This document shows positions 38,611-50,895 of a stretch of 64,000 nucleotides of DNA, piece after piece. The notes beneath the pieces were generated by a model. The model had not been told where the DNA came from and searched no databases. It saw only the letters and a program-made list of their open reading frames with translations. The stretch's first letter is position 1. Each line of letters starts with the position of its first letter. A program made the translations under genes and the position numbers. The DNA comes from Auanema rhodensis (Eukaryota; Nematoda; Chromadorea; Rhabditida; Rhabditidae), in assembly GCA_964057225.1 (NCBI GenBank), contig OZ059898.1:3658001-3722000 (forward strand). The letters are read 5' to 3'.

Positions 38611-40716
38611 GCGCTAGCTTGAAAATGCACCGAGATATCAAATGATATAGGTTCACACTTATATCCTCGATTTTCACCCTGAAGAATTAATTTTTTCGTT
38701 GAATAACAATGTCCATCGTCTTTGTCTTGGAAAAAGGAATCTAAAAACATCTACTTTTTGTGAAATTATTCGGAAATTTTTCGGGAAAATTTTTGTCAAA
38801 ATGTTTTTGGAAGCAATTTTGAGTGTACATGGAAACTCAACATACACTAATGCATCATTTTTCAAACGATCATAACTAATTTTTGTATTAAGCGTTTTTC
38901 AATGTAGTATAGTGCATTCGATGCGGATTTTTAAGCTGCGTCGATCTGTGTTATCAGATTTGCGCTAGCTTGAAAATGCACCGAGATATCAAATGATATA
39001 GGTTCACACTTATATCCTCGATTTTCACCCTGAAGAATTAATTTTTTCGTTGAATAACAATGTCCATCGTCTTTGTCTTGGAAAAAGGAATCTAAAAACA
39101 TCTACTTTTTGTGAAATTATTCGGAAATTTTTCGGGAAAATTTTTGTCAAAATGTTTTTGGAAGCAATTTTGAGTGTACATGGAAACTCAACATACAGTA
39201 ATGCATCATTTTTCAAACGATCATAACTAATTTTTGTATTAAGCGTTTTTCAATGTAGTATAGTGCATTCGATGCGGATTTTTAAGCTGCGTCGATCTGT
39301 GTTATCAGATTTGCGCTAGCTTGAAAATGCACCGAGATATCAAATGATATAGGTTCACACTTATATCCTCGATTTTCACCCTGAAGAATTAATTTTTTCG
39401 TTGAATAACAATGTCCATCGTCTTTGTCTTGAAAAAAGGAATCTAAAAACATCTACTTTTTGTGAAATTATTCGGAAATTTTTCGGGAAAATTTTTGTCA
39501 AAATGTTTTTGGAAGCAATTTTGAGTGTACATGGAAACTCAACATACAGTAATGCATCATTTTTCAAACGATCATAACTAATTTTTGTATCGAGCTTTTC
39601 TCAGTGTAGTATAGTGCATTCGATGCGGATTTTTAAGCTGCGTCGATCTGTGTTATCAGATTTGCGCTAGCTTGAAAATGCACCGAGATATCAAATGATA
39701 TAGGTTCACACTTATATCCTCGATTTTCACCCTGAAGAATTAATTTTTTTGTTGAATAACAATGTCCATCGTCTTTGTCTTGAAAAAAGGAATGTAAAAA
39801 CATCTACTTTTTGCTAAATTATCTGGAAATTTTTCGGGAAAATTTTTGTCAAAATGTTTTTGGAACCAATTTTGAGTGTACATGGAAACTCAACATACAG
39901 TAATGCATCATTTTTCAAACGATCATAACTAATTTTTGTATTGAGCTTTTCTCAGTGTAGTATAGTGCATTCGATGCGGATTTTTAAGCTGCGTCGATCT
40001 CTGTTATCAGATTTGCGCTAGCTTGAAAATGCACCGAGATATCAAATGATATAGGTTCACACTTATATCCTCGATTTTCACCCTGAAGAATTAATTTTTT
40101 CGTTGAATAACAATGTCCATCGTCTTTGTCTTGAAAAAAGAAATGTAAAAACATCTACTTTTTGCTAAATTATCTGGAAATTTTTCGGGAAAATTTTTGT
40201 CAAAATGTTTTTGGAAGCAATTTTGAGTGTACATGGAAACTCAACATACAGTAATGCATCATTTTTCAAACGATCATAACTAATTTTTGTATCGAGCTTT
40301 TCTCAATATACTATAGTGCATTCGATGCGGATTTTTAAGCTGCGTCGATCTGTGTTATCAGATTTGCGCTAGCTTGAAAATGCACCGAGATATCAAATGA
40401 TATAGGTTCACACTTATATCCTCGATTTTCACCCTGAAGAATTAATTTTTTCGTTGAATAACAATGTCCATCGTCTTTGTCTTGAAAAAAGAAATGTAAA
40501 AACATCTACTTTTTGCTAAATTATCTGGAAATTTTTCGAAAAAATTTTTGTCAAAATGTTTTTGGAAGCAATGTTGAGTGTACATGGAAACATAACATAC
40601 AGTAATGCATCATTTTTCGAACGATCATAACTAATTTTTGTATCGAGCTTTTCTCAGTGTAGTATAGTGCATTCGATGCGGATTTTTAAGCTGCGTCGAT
40701 CTTTGTTATTAGATTT
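38611..40716 (+). repeat. Family A, units 111-116
   Basis: Units 111-113 are consecutive a-type units (gtgaaattattcgg); 111 and 112 carry a B-like tail, tattaagcgtttttcaatg. Unit 114 (39664) has ttttttttgttg in place of ttttttcgttg, which removes the TTCG of that site. Unit 115 has a private caatatactatag. Unit 116 (40366) has gaaacataac and tttcgaacg and a B-like cgaaaaaa/aatgttg centre within an A unit. Confidence 0.86.
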
Positions 40717-42822
40717 GCGCTAGCTCGAAAATGCACCGAGATATCAACTGATATAGGTTCACACTTATATCCTCGATTTTCACCCTGAAGAATTAATTTT
40801 TTCGTTGAATAACAATGTCCATCGTCTTTGTCTTAAAAAAAGGAATCTAAAAACATCTACTTTTTGCTAAATTATCTGGAAATTTTTCGGGAAAATTTTT
40901 GTCAAAATGTTTTTGGAACTAATTTTGAGTGTACATGGAAACTCAACATACAGTAATGCATCATTTTTCAAACGATCATAACTAATTTTTGTATTGAGCT
41001 TTTCTTAATGTAGTATAGTGCATTCGATGCGGATTTTTAAGCTGCGTCGATCTCTGTTATCAGATTTGCGCTAGCTTGAAAATGCACCGAGATATCAAAT
41101 GATATAGGTTCACACTTATATCCTCGATTTTCACCCTGAAGAATTAATTTTTTCGTTGAATAACAATGTCCATCGTCTTTGTCTTGGAAAAAGGAATCTA
41201 AAAACATCTACTTTTTGTGAAATTATTCGGAAATTTTTCGGGAAAATTTTTGTCAAAATGTTTTTGGAAGCAATTTTGAGTGTACATGGAAACTCAACAT
41301 ACACTAATGCATCATTTTTCAAACGATCATAACTAATTTTTGTATTAAGCGTTTCTCAATGTAGTATAGTGCATTCGATGCGGATTTTTAAGCTGCGTCG
41401 ATCTCTGTTATCAGATTTGCGCTAGCTTGAAAATGCACCGAGATATCAAATGATATAGGTTCACACTTATATCCTCGATTTTCACCCTGAAGAATTAATT
41501 TTTTCGTTGAATAACAATGTCCATCGTCTTTGTCTTGGAAAAAGGAATCTAAAAACATCTACTTTTTGTGAAATTATTCGGAAATTTTTCGGGAAAATTT
41601 TTGTCAAAATGTTTTTGGAAGCAATTTTGAGTGTACATGGAAACTCAACATACAGTAATGCATCATTTTTCAAACGATCATAACTAATTTTTGTATTGAG
41701 CTTTTCTCAGTGTAGTATAGTGCATTCGATGCGGATTTTTAAGCTGCGTCGATCTGTGTTATCAGATTTGCGCTAGCTTGAAAATGCACCGAGATATCAA
41801 ATGATATAGGTTCACACTTATATCCTCGATTTTCACCCTGAAGAATTAATTTTTTCGTTGAATAACAATGTCCATCGTCTTTGTCTTGAAAAAAGGAATG
41901 TAAAAACATCTACTTTTTGCTAAATTATCTGGAAATTTTTCGGGAAAATTTTTGTCAAAATGTTTTTGGAACCAATTTTGAGTGTACATGGAAACTCAAC
42001 ATACAGTAATGCATCATTTTTCAAACGATCATAACTAATTTTTGTATTGAGCTTTTCTCAGTGTAGTATAGTGCATTCGATGCGGATTTTTAAGCTGCGT
42101 CGATCTGTGTTATTAGATTTGGGCTAGCTCGAAAATGCACCGAGATATCAACTGATATAGGTTCACACTTATATCCTCGATTTTCACCCTGAAGAATTAA
42201 TTTTTTCGTTGAATAACAATGTCCATCGTCTTTGTCTTGAAAAAAGGAATGTAAAAACATCTACTTTTTGCTAAATTATCTGGAAATTTTTCGGGAAAAT
42301 TTTTGTCAAAATGTTTTTGGAACCAATTTTGAGTGTACATGGAAACTCAACATACAGTAATGCATCATTTTTCAAACGATCATAACTAATTTTTGTATTG
42401 AGCTTTTCTCAGTGTAGTATAGTGCATTCGATGCGGATTTTTAAGCTGCGTCGATCTCTGTTATCAGATTTGCGCTAGCTTGAAAATGCACCGAGATATC
42501 AAATGATATAGGTTCACACTTATATCCTCGATTTTCACCCTGAAGAATTAATTTTTTCGTTGAATAACAATGTCCATCGTCTTTGTCTTGAAAAAAGAAA
42601 TGTAAAAACATCTACTTTTTGCTAAATTATCTGGAAATTTTTCGGGAAAATTTTTGTCAAAATGTTTTTGGAAGCAATTTTGAGTGTACATGGAAACTCA
42701 ACATACAGTAATGCATCATTTTTCAAACGATCATAACTAATTTTTGTATCGAGCTTTTCTCAATATAGTATAGTGCATTCGATGCGGATTTTTAAGCTGC
42801 GTCGATCTGTGTTATTAGATTT
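40717..42822 (+). repeat. Hexamer HOR (2106 bp), order h'-a-a-b-c-e
   Basis: Units 117-122 begin with h' (gctcgaaaa, ggaactaatttt, cttaatgtag), then two a-type units, b, c and e (gaaatg, caatatag). Partial repeats of the same order begin at 42823, 47737 and 49492, each starting with h' followed by a-type units, so this is a recurrent higher-order unit of the right half. Unit 117 has a private cttaaaaaaagg. Confidence 0.82.
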
Positions 42823-44928
42823 GCGCTAGCTCGAAAATGCACCGAGATATCAACTGATATAGGTTCACACTTATATCCTCGATTTTCACCCTGAAGAATT
42901 AATTTTTTCGTTGAATAACAATGTCCATCGTCTTTGTCTTGAAAAAAGGAATCTAAAAACATCTACTTTTTGCTAAATTATCTGGAAATTTTTCGGGAAA
43001 ATTTTTGTCAAAATGTTTTTGGAACTAATTTTGAGTGTACATGGAAACTCAACATACAGTAATGCATCATTTTTCAAACGATCATAACTAATTTTTGTAT
43101 TGAGCTTTTCTTAATGTAGTATAGTGCATTCGATGCGGATTTTTAAGCTGCGTCGATCTCTGTTATCAGATTTGCGCTAGCTTGAAAATGCACCGAGATA
43201 TCAAATGATATAGGTTCACACTTATATCCTCGATTTTCACCCAGAAGAATTAATTTTTTCGTTGAATAACAATGTCCATCGTCTTTGTCTTGGAAAAAGG
43301 AATCTAAAAACATCTACTTTTTGTGAAATTATTCGGAAATTTTTCGGGAAAATTTTTGTCAAAATGTTTTTGGAAGCAATTTTGAGTGTACATGGAAACT
43401 CAACATACACTAATGCATCATTTTTCAAACGATCATAACTAATTTTTGTATTGAGCTTTTCTCAGTGTAGTATAGTGCATTCGATGCGGATTTTTAAGCT
43501 GCGTCGATCTCTGTTATCAGATTTGCGCTAGCTTGAAAATGCACCGAGATATCAAATGATATAGGTTCACACTTATATCCTCGATTTTCACCCAGAAGAA
43601 TTAATTTTTTCGTTGAATAACAATGTCCATCGTCTTTGTCTTGGAAAAAGGAATCTAAAAACATCTACTTTTTGTGAAATTATTCGGAAATTTTTCGGGA
43701 AAATTTTTGTCAAAATGTTTTTGGAAGCAATTTTGAGTGTACATGGAAACTCAACATACACTAATGCATCATTTTTCAAACGATCATAACTAATTTTTGT
43801 ATTGAGCTTTTCTCAGTGTAGTATAGTGCATTCGATGCGGATTTTTAAGCTGCGTCGATCTCTGTTATCAGATTTGCGCTAGCTTGAAAATGCACCGAGA
43901 TATCAAATGATATAGGTTCACACTTATATCCTCGATTTTCACCCTGAAGAATTAATTTTTTCGTTGAATAACAATGTCCATCGTCTTTGTCTTGGAAAAA
44001 GGAATCTAAAAACATCTACTTTTTGTGAAATTATTCGGAAATTTTTCGGGAAAATTTTTGTCAAAATGTTTTTGGAAGCAATTTTGAGTGTACATGGAAA
44101 CTCAACATACAGTAATGCATCATTTTTCAAACGATCATAACTAATTTTTGTATTGAGCTTTTCTCAGTGTAGTATAGTGCATTCGATGCGGATTTTTAAG
44201 CTGCGTCGATCTGTGTTATCAGATTTGCGCTAGCTTGAAAATGCACCGAGATATCAACTGATATAGGTTCACACTTATATCCTCGATTTTCACCCTGAAG
44301 AATTAATTTTTTCGTTGAATAACAATGTCCATCGTCTTTGTCTTGAAAAAAGGAATGTAAAAACATCTACTTTTTGCTAAATTATCTGGAAATTTTTCGG
44401 GAAAATTTTTGTCAAAATGTTTTTGGAACCAATTTTGAGTGTACATGGAAACTCAACATACAGTAATGCATCATTTTTCAAACGATCATAACTAATTTTT
44501 GTATTGAGCTTTTCTCAGTGTAGTATAGTGCATTCGATGCGGATTTTTAAGCTGCGTCGATCTGTGTTATTAGATTTGGGCTAGCTCGAAAATGCACCGA
44601 GATATCAACTGATATAGGTTCACACTTATATCCTCGATTTTCACCCTGAAGAATTAATTTTTTCGTTGAATAACAATGTCCATCGTCTTTGTCTTGAAAA
44701 AAGAAATGTAAAAACATCTACTTTTTGCTAAATTATCTGGAAATTTTTCGGGAAAATTTTTGTCAAAATGTTTTTGGAAGCAATTTTGAGTGTACATGGA
44801 AACTCAACATACAGTAATGCATCATTTTTCAAACGATCATAACTAATTTTTGTATCGAGCTTTTCTCAATATAGTATAGTGCATTCGATGCGGATTTTTA
44901 AGCTGCGTCGATCTGTGTTATCAGATTT
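42823..44928 (+). repeat. Family A, units 123-128, with a duplicated single unit
   Basis: Unit 123 is h'. Units 124 and 125 (43174 and 43525) are the same a-type variant with the private change cccagaagaatt and a cactaatg site, so one unit appears to have been duplicated in place. Unit 126 is a standard a-type unit. Unit 127 is b-like with an aactgatatagg left end, and unit 128 is a gggctag unit with an e body ending caatatag. Confidence 0.85.
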
Positions 44929-47736
44929 GCGCTAGCTTGAAAATGCACCGAGATATCAAATGATATAGGTTCACACTTATATCCTCGATTTTCACCCTGA
45001 AGAATTAATTTTTTCGTTGAATAACAGTGTCCATCGTCTTTGTCTTGAAAAAAGAAATGTAAAAACATCTACTTTTTGCTAAATTATTTTGAAATTTTTC
45101 GAAAAAATTTTTGTCAAAATGTTTTTGGAAGCAATGTTGAGTGTACATGGAAACTCAACATACACTAATGCATCATTTTTCAAACGATCATAACTAATTT
45201 TTGTATTAAGCGTTTCTCAATGTAGTATAGTGCATTCGATGCGGATTTTTAAGCTGCGTCGATCTGTGTTATCAGATTTGCGCTAGCTTAAAAATGCACC
45301 GAGATATCAACTGATATAAGTTCACACTTATATCCTCGATTTTCACCCTGAAGGAATAATTTTTTCGTTGAATAACATTGTCCATCGTCTTTGCCTTGAA
45401 AAAAGGAATCTAAAAACATCTACTTTTTGCTAAATTATTTTGAAATTTTTCGAAAAAATTTTTGTCAAAATGTTTTTGGAAGCAATGTTGAGTGTACATG
45501 GAAACTCAACATACACTAATGCATCATTTTTCAAACGATCATAACTAATTTTTGTATTAAGCGTTTCTCAATGTAGTATAGTGCATTCGATGCGGATTTT
45601 TAAGCTGCGTCGATCTGTGTTATCAGATTTGCGCTAGCTTAAAAATGCACCGAGATATCAACTGATATAAGTTCACACTTATATCCTCGATTTTCACCCT
45701 GAAGGAATAATTTTTTCGTTGAATAACATTGTCCATCGTCTTTGCCTTGAAAAAAGGAATCTAAAAACATCTACTTTTTGCTAAATTATCTTGAAATTTT
45801 TCGAAAAAATTTTTGTCAAAATGTTTTTGGAAGCATTGTTGAGTGTACATGGAAACTCAACATACACTAATGCATCATTTTTCAAACGATCATAACTAAT
45901 TTTTGTATTAAGCGTTTCTCAATGTAGTATAGTGCATTCGATGCGGATTTTTAAGCTGCGTCGATCTCTGTTATCAGATTTGCGCTAGCTTAAAAATGCA
46001 CCGAGATATCAACTGATATAAGTTCACACTTATATCCTCGATTTTCACCCTGAAGGAATAATTTTTTCGTTGAATAACATTGTCCATCGTCTTTGCCTTG
46101 AAAAAAGGAATCTAAAAACATCCACTTTTTGCTAAATTATTTTGAAATTTTTCGAAAAAATTTTTGTCAAAATGTTTTTGGAAGCATTGTTGAGTGTACA
46201 TGGAAACTCAACATACACTAATGCATCATTTTTCAAACGATCATAACTAATTTTTGTATCAAGCGTTTCTCAATGTAGTATAGTGCATTCGATGCGGATT
46301 TTTAAGCTGCGTCGATCTCTGTTATCAGATTTGCGCTAGCTTAAAAATGCACCGAGATATCAACTGATATAAGTTCACACTTATATCCTCGATTTTCACC
46401 CTGAAGGAATAATTTTTTCGTTGAATAACATTGTCCATCGTCTTTGCCTTGAAAAAAGGAATCTAAAAACATCCACTTTTTGCTAAATTATTTTGAAATT
46501 TTTCGAAAAAATTTTTGTCAAAATGTTTTTGGAAGCATTGTTGAGTGTACATGGAAACTCAACATACACTAATGCATCATTTTTCAAACGATCATAACTA
46601 ATTTTTGTATCAAGCGTTTCTCAATGTAGTATAGTGCATTCGATGCGGATTTTTAAGCTGCGTCGATCTCTGTTATCAGATTTGCGCTAGCTTAAAAATG
46701 CACCGAGATATCAACTGATATAAGTTCACACTTATATCCTCGATTTTCACCCTGAAGGAATAATTTTTTCGTTGAATAACATTGTCCATCGTCTTTGCCT
46801 TGAAAAAAGGAATCTAAAAACGTCCACTTTTTGCTAAATTATTTTGAAATTTTTCGAAAAAATTTTTGTCAAAATGTTTTTGGAAGCATTGTTGAGTGTA
46901 CATGGAAACTCAACATACACTAATGCATCATTTTTCAAACGATCATAACTAATTTTTGTATAAAGCGTTTCTCAATGTAGTATAGTGCATTCGATGCGGA
47001 TTTTTAAGCTGCGTCGATCTGTGTTATCAGATTTGCGCTAGCTTGAAAATGCACCGAGATATCAAATGATATAGGTTCACACTTATATCCTCGATTTTCA
47101 CCCTGAAGGAATAATTTTTTCGTTGAATAACATTGTCCATCGTCTTTGCCTTGAAAAAAGGAATCTAAAAACGTCCACTTTTTGCTAAATTATTTTGAAA
47201 TTTTTCGAAAAAATTTTTGTCAAAATGTTTTTGGAAGCAATGTTGAGTGTACATGGAAACTCAACATACACTAATGCATCATTTTTCAAACGATCATAAC
47301 TAATTTTTGTATTAAGCGTTTCTCAATGTAGTATAGTGCATTCGATGCGGATTTTTAAGCTGCGTCGATCTGTGTTATCAGATTTGCGCTAGCTTGAAAA
47401 TGCACCGAGATATCAACTGATATAAGTTCACACTTATATCCTCGATTTTCACCCTGAAGGAATAATTTTTTCGTTGAATAACATTGTCCATCGTCTTTGC
47501 CTTGAAAAAAGGAATCTAAAAACGTCCACTTTTTGCTAAATTATTTTGAAATTTTTCGAAAAAATTTTTGTCAAAATGTTTTTGGAAGCAATGTTGAGTG
47601 TACATGGAAACTCAACATACACTAATGCATCATTTTTCAAACGATCATAACTAATTTTTGTATTGAGCTTTTCTCAGTGTAGTATAGTGCATTCGATGCG
47701 GATTTTTAAGCTGCGTCGATCTGTGTTATTAGATTT
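44929..47736 (+). repeat. Family B island, units 129-136
   Basis: Unit 129 starts as family A subtype e (with a private aacagtgtcc) and becomes B from attttga on. Units 130-134 are B and follow the trimer order seen at 29134-31590. Units 132 and 133 (45982, 46333) are near-identical neighbours with tatcaagcg. Units 134-136 share a private acgtccac at 46820, 47171 and 47522 although their left ends differ. Unit 136 returns to an A tail (tattgagc...cagtg). A-type units flank the island on both sides. Confidence 0.87.
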
Positions 47737-50700
47737 GGGCTAGCTCGAAAATGCACCGAGATATCAACTGATATAGGTTCACACTTATATCCTCGATTTT
47801 CACCCTGAAGAATTAATTTTTTCGTTGAATAACAATGTCCATCGTCTTTGTCTTGAAAAAAGGAATCTAAAAACATCTACTTTTTGCTAAATTATCTGGA
47901 AATTTTTCGGGAAAATTTTTGTCAAAATGTTTTTGGAACTAATTTTGAGTGTACATGGAAACTCAACATACACTAATGCATCATTTTTCAAACGATCATA
48001 ACTAATTTTTGTATTGAGCTTTTCTTAATGTAGTATAGTGCATTCGATGCGGATTTTTAAGCTGCGTCGATCTCTGTTATCAGATTTGCGCTAGCTTGAA
48101 AATGCACCGAGATATCAAATGATATAGGTTCACACTTATATCCTCGATTTTCACCCTGAAGAATTAATTTTTTCGTTGAATAACAATGTCCATCGTCTTT
48201 GTCTTGGAAAAAGGAATCTAAAAACATCTACTTTTTGTGAAATTATTCGGAAATTTTTCGGGAAAATTTTTGTCAAAATGTTTTTGGAAGCAATTTTGAG
48301 TGTACATGGAAACTCAACATACACTAATGCATCATTTTTCAAACGATCATAACTAATTTTTGTTTTAAGCGTTTCTCAATGTAGTATAGTGCATTCGATG
48401 CGGATTTTTAAGCTGCGTCGATCTCTGTTATCAGATTTGCGCTAGCTTGAAAATGCACCGAGATATCAAATGATATAGGTTCACACTTATATCCTCGATT
48501 TTCACCCTGAAGAATTAATTTTTTCGTTGAATAACAATGTCCATCGTCTTTGTCTTGGAAAAAGGAATCTAAAAACATCTACTTTTTGTGAAATTATTCG
48601 GAAATTTTTCGGGAAAATTTTTGTCAAAATGTTTTTGGAAGCAATTTTGAGTGTACATGGAAACTCAACATACAGTAATGCATCATTTTTCAAACGATCA
48701 TAACTAATTTTTGTATTGAGCTTTTCTCAGTGTAGTATAGTGCATTCGATGCGGATTTTTAAGCTGCGTCGATCTGTGTTATCAGATTTGCGCTAGCTTG
48801 AAAATGCACCGAGATATCAAATGATATAGGTTCACACTTATATCCTCGATTTTCACCCTGAAGAATTAATTTTTTCGTTGAATAACAATGTCCATCGTCT
48901 TTGTCTTGAAAAAAGGAATGTAAAAACATCTACTTTTTGCTAAATTATCTGGAAATTTTTCGGGAAAATTTTTGTCAAAATGTTTTTGGAACCAATTTTG
49001 AGTGTACATGGAAACTCAACATACACTAATGCATCATTTTTCAAACGATCATAACTAATTTTTGTATTAAGCGTTTCTCAATGTAGTATAGTGCATTCGA
49101 TGCGGATTTTTAAGCTGCGTCGATCTGTGTTATCAGATTTGCGCTAGCTTGAAAATGCACCGAGATATCAAATGATATAGGTTCACACTTATATCCTCGA
49201 TTTTCACCCTGAAGGAATAATTTTTTCGTTGAATAACATTGTCCATCGTCTTTGCCTTGAAAAAAGGAATCTAAAAACATCTACTTTTTGCTAAATTATT
49301 TTGAAATTTTTCGAAAAAATTTTTGTCAAAATGTTTTTGGAAGCAATGTTGAGTGTACATGGAAACTCAACATACACTAATGCATCATTTTTCAAACGAT
49401 CATAACTAATTTTTGTATTGAGCTTTTCTCAGTGTAGTATAGTGCATTCGATGCGGATTTTTAAGCTGCGTCGATCTGTGTTATTAGATTTGGGCTAGCT
49501 CGAAAATGCACCGAGATATCAACTGATATAGGTTCACACTTATATCCTCGATTTTCACCCTGAAGAATTAATTTTTTCGTTGAATAACAATGTCCATCGT
49601 CTTTGTCTTGAAAAAAGGAATCTAAAAACATCTACTTTTTGCTAAATTATCTGGAAATTTTTCGGGAAAATTTTTGTCAAAATGTTTTTGGAACTAATTT
49701 TGAGTGTACATGGAAACTCAACATACAGTAATGCATCATTTTTCAAACGATCATAACTAATTTTTGTATTGAGCTTTTCTTAATGTAGTATAGTGCATTC
49801 GATGCGGATTTTTAAGCTGCGTCGATCTCTGTTATCAGATTTGCGCTAGCTTGAAAATGCACCGAGATATCAAATGATATAGGTTCACACTTATATCCTC
49901 GATTTTCACCCTGAAGAATTAATTTTTTCGTTGAATAACAATGTCCATCGTCTTTGTCTTGGAAAAAGGAATCTAAAAACATCTACTTTTTGTGAAATTA
50001 TTCGGAAATTTTTCGGGAAAATTTTTGTCAAAATGTTTTTGGAAGCAATTTTGAGTGTACATGGAAACTCAACATACAGTAATGCATCATTTTTCAAACG
50101 ATCATAACTAATTTTTGTATTGAGCTTTTCTCAGTGTAGTATAGTGCATTCGATGCGGATTTTTAAGCTGCGTCGATCTGTGTTATCAGATTTGCGCTAG
50201 CTTGAAAATGCACCGAGATATCAAATGATATAGGTTCACACTTATATCCTCGATTTTCACCCTGAAGAATTAATTTTTTCGTTGAATAACAATGTCCATC
50301 GTCTTTGTCTTGAAAAAAGGAATGTAAAAACATCTACTTTTTGCTAAATTATCTGGAAATTTTTCGGGAAAATTTTTGTCAAAATGTTTTTGGAACCAAT
50401 TTTGAGTGTACATGGAAACTCAACATACAGTAATGCATCATTTTTCAAACGATCATAACTAATTTTTGTATTGAGCTTTTCTCAGTGTAGTATAGTGCAT
50501 TCGATGCGGATTTTTAAGCTGCGTCGATCTGTGTTATTAGATTTGGGCTAGCTCGAAAATGCACCGAGATATCAACTGATATAGGTTCACACTTATATCC
50601 TCGATTTTCACCCTGAAGAATTAATTTTTTCGTTGAATAACAATGTCCATCGTCTTTGTCTTGAAAAAAGGAATGTAAAAACATCTACTTTTTGCTAAAT

Positions 50701-50895
50701 TATCTGGAAATTTTTCGGGAAAATTTTTGTCAAAATGTTTTTGGAACCAATTTTGAGTGTACATGGAAACTCAACATACAGTAATGCATCATTTTTCAAA
50801 CGATCATAACTAATTTTTGTATTGAGCTTTTCTCAGTGTAGTATAGTGCATTCGATGCGGATTTTTAAGCTGCGTCGATCTCTGTTATCAGATTT
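47737..50895 (+). repeat. Family A with one B-like unit, units 137-145
   Basis: The order is h', a (cactaatg), a, b with a B tail, a B unit with an A left end and A tail (49141-49491), then h', a, b, c. Unit 138 has tgttttaagcg. The second run (49492-50895) is a clean family A copy of the h'-a-b-c order with cagtaat throughout. Confidence 0.84.
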
